From: Chara braunii
Lineage: Eukaryota; Streptophyta; Charophyceae; Charales; Characeae
Length of the DNA: 64,000 nucleotides
Direction: 5' to 3'
NCBI GenBank assembly: GCA_003427395.1
Contig: BFEA01000165.1
Coordinates: forward strand, 1,599,962 to 1,663,961
The notes under the pieces were generated by a model. It searched no databases, was not told where the DNA came from, and saw only the letters and a list, made by a program, of their open reading frames with translations. Shown here piece by piece: positions 61,670 to 64,000 of the stretch (position 1 is its first letter; every line of letters begins with the position of its first letter). A program made the translations under genes and the position numbers.

Positions 61670-63650
61670 AGCATGTTCAATTATGCACAACCATTCCGAC
61701 AGAACCATCGTATCAATCAATAATCAAATCACGTGCTACAACGAACCGCTTTCAGCCGGCCCGCCTGCACACCTCAAATCACTATCAACTGCGAACCAAT
61801 CACGGTCAGACGAATACCCCATTCACTCTTTCATGCAGCAAACTGCTTAATTTCTGTCACAGATATGATCCTTTCTTCTGATATCCACCAGAGGAAAGTC
61901 AAACTCCAAGACCAACTTGTTGCATGACCCCTCCTTACCCATATTGTTATGATGAAGATTGACGCCTTGATAATGGTGGTGTGCTTAACTTTGAACCCCA
62001 CCTTTATGGACCAACTTGGTGCATGACCCCTCCTTGTCCACTTGGCTCTACCAAAGACTAGTAAGACCCTGATAATGGTGGCTTGCTTGGCTTTGAACCC
62101 CCACCTTCATAGGCCAACTTGGTGCATGGGCCCTCCTTGCCCACCTTGCTCTCTTGAAGACTGAGGCCATGATAATGGTGGTGTGCGTGACTTTGAACTC
62201 CCACCTTCATGGGTCACCTTCAAGTTGGTGCATGACCCCTCCTTGCCCACCTCGCTCTGCTGAAGAATGAGACTCTGATAATGGTGGTGTGCTTGACTTT
62301 GAACCCCCACCTTCATGCTTTGAAACTGCTCATATAGATACCATGACTAATAACGCACAACCATTCCGATAAAACCAGCGTACCAATTAACAATCAAATC
62401 TCATATCACTATGAACCACTTTCAGTCGGTCCACCTGCACATCTCCAATCATTATCAACTGCGAATCAATCAAGGTCGGATGAATACCTCATTCACTTCT
62501 TCATGCAGCAAACTGTTCCCCTCCTGTCACGAATATGATCCTTTCTTCTGATATCCACCAGAGGAAAGTCCAACTCCAAGGCGAACTTGGTGCATGGCCC
62601 CTCCTTGCCCATATTGCTCTGCTGAAGATTAACGCCCTGATAATGGTGATGTGCTTGGCTTTGAACCCCCACCTTCATGGGCCAACTTGGTGCATAGCCC
62701 CTCCTTGCCCACCTGACTCTGATGAAGACTGAGGCCATGACAATGGTGGTCTGCTTAGCTTTGAATCCCCACCTTCATGGACCAACTTTGTGAATGTCCC
62801 CTCCTTGCCCACATTGCTTCGCTGAAGACTGAGGCCCTGATAATGGTGGTGTGCTTGACTTTGAACCCCTACCTTCATGGGCCAACTTGGTGCATGGCCC
62901 CTCCTTGCCCACCTTGCTCTGCTGAAGACTGAGGCCCTAATAATGGTGTTGTGCTTGGCTTTGAACCCCCACCTTTATGCTTTGGAACTGCTCGTATAGA
63001 TACTATGACCAATCACGTACAACCATTCCGACAAAGTCATCGTATCAATTAGTAATCAAATCACCTATCACTATGAACCGCTTTCAGTCGGCCCACCTGC
63101 AGACCTCCAATCACTATTAACTGCGAACCAATCAAGGTCTGACGAATACCCTATTCACTCCTTCATGCAACAAAGTGCTCCCCTCCTAGCACGGGTATGA
63201 TCCTTTCTTCTGATATTCACCAGAGGAAAGCCCAACTCCAAGGCCAACTTGGTGCATGCTGAAGATCGACCGTGATAATGGTGGTTTGGTTGGCTTTGAA
63301 CTCCCATCTTCATGGGCCAACTTGGTGCATGACCCCTCCTTGCTCACCTTGCTCGGCTGAAGACTTAGGCCCTTACAATGGTGGTGTGCTTGACTTTCAA
63401 CCCTATCTTCATGGACCAACTTGATGCATGACCCCTCCTTGCCCACATTGCTCTGCTGAAGACTGCGGCCCTGATAAACATTGCTCGCTGAAGACTGCGG
63501 CCCTTATAATGGTGGTGTGCTTGACTTTGAACCCCTAGCTTCATGGGCCAACTTGGTGCATGGCCGCTCCTTACCCACCTTACTTTGCCGAACACTGAGG
63601 CCCTGATAATGGTGGTGTGCTTGACTTTGAACCCCCACCGTCATGCTTTG
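61670..63650. repeat. Higher-order satellite: 100-bp monomers nested in 665-bp units
   Basis: GCACAACCATTCCGAYA and GATATGATCCTTTCTTCTGA mark three large units (61862, 62532 and 63196 for the second word; periods 670 and 664). Inside each, monomers of about 100 bp repeat CCAACTTGGTGCATGRCCCC and GATAATGGTGGTGTGCTTG, with CACCTTCAT at 62671, 62771, 62871 and 62971. One hundred is not divisible by three, so no protein runs through it. Confidence 0.9.
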
Positions 63651-63852
63651 GAAGTTGTGAAAGCATTCCCACTTGTTGTTGCCCTGGTTGTGTCTGCACT
63701 TGTTGCTGAACTGGACTCATCCCTGCACCTTTGTTAAGTTGGTGGATGAGAGTCCCTTGCGGTACGAGGCTCAAACCAACTTCATTTCTCCTAGACACTG
63801 TAAGAGTTTGTGCAAATATCCTTGACTCATTGTGGAATGTTCGAACAACCAT
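63640..63852 (-). CDS. Possible exon fragment, Gln-rich, at the satellite edge
   Basis: The minus-strand frame reads SLVPQGTLIHQLNKGAGM, then PVQQQVQTQPGQQQVG, and runs straight into satellite peptide. The Gln-rich segment looks unlike the repeat and could be a captured or truncated exon of a regulatory protein. A weak ACCGCAAG acceptor lies just upstream of GGACTCTC. No family can be assigned. Confidence 0.25.
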
Positions 63853-63960
63853 CTAACCACATAATAGGATTCATCCCCTGTCAGCTGTCGGCCGTCAGCC
63901 AAATTTGTCACCAATCATTCTTTATTTTTAGTGACTAGATAACTTAAATTTAATTGTCAC

Positions 63961-63964
63961 ACAC

Positions 63965-64000
<36 letters not shown>
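63961..64000. repeat. (TG)n microsatellite at window end
   Basis: A pure GT run that continues to the last base. Confidence 0.95.

Overview
This is eukaryotic nuclear DNA. It has long introns with GT/AG junctions, large GA/CT microsatellites, decayed mobile-element fragments and several minisatellites. A streptophyte (land plant or charophyte-like alga) with a large, repeat-rich genome fits best: the putative promoter has plant-style E2F sites, and the one clear gene is an intron-rich, Arg-rich nuclear protein. No rank below that is supported. Two runs of N (21003-21511 and 42985-43030) are assembly gaps inside microsatellites.

3.6-35 kb, minus strand: the dominant feature is one long gene. 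Four large open segments (34963-34542, 29310-28397, 10334-8308, 5630-3615) are each bounded by plausible splice sites. Their reading phases join exactly (2/1, 1/2, 0/0), giving 1,793 in-frame codons without a stop. The predicted protein has an N-terminal LisH dimerisation motif, a Ser/Thr/Ala/Gly-rich segment, an acidic segment, a long Arg-Glu block and a tandem array of imperfect repeats of about 27-30 residues. The 3' end was not found. The largest intron is about 18 kb and holds microsatellites, MITE-like elements, tandem duplications and a Cys-rich coding relic. Three E2F-like TTTCCCGCC sites sit just upstream of the likely start codon.

35-43 kb: intergenic, with microsatellites, an 0.8-kb polypurine tract (39.5-40.3 kb) and a diverged, stop-containing copy of part of exon 2 (40.45-40.75 kb).

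43-50.5 kb: a strongly AT-rich block. It contains a TTAA-flanked inverted-repeat element and about 26 copies of a very degenerate minisatellite (46.06-48.06 kb).

51-58 kb: a GC-richer block of four unrelated minisatellites in succession. One is an 83-bp array in which each unit carries two hairpins, followed by a TATA box inside an inverted repeat; two others are rich in GTGCGC or CCGGGC. They lead into a broken ORF pair of unknown family (55.69-56.75 kb) and a 289-bp tandem dimer. 59.9-63.7 kb holds two more long-period satellites, one with a three-unit higher-order structure.

No tRNA, rRNA, CRISPR or bacterial-type operon is supported. All family names come from reading motifs by eye; no search was run.
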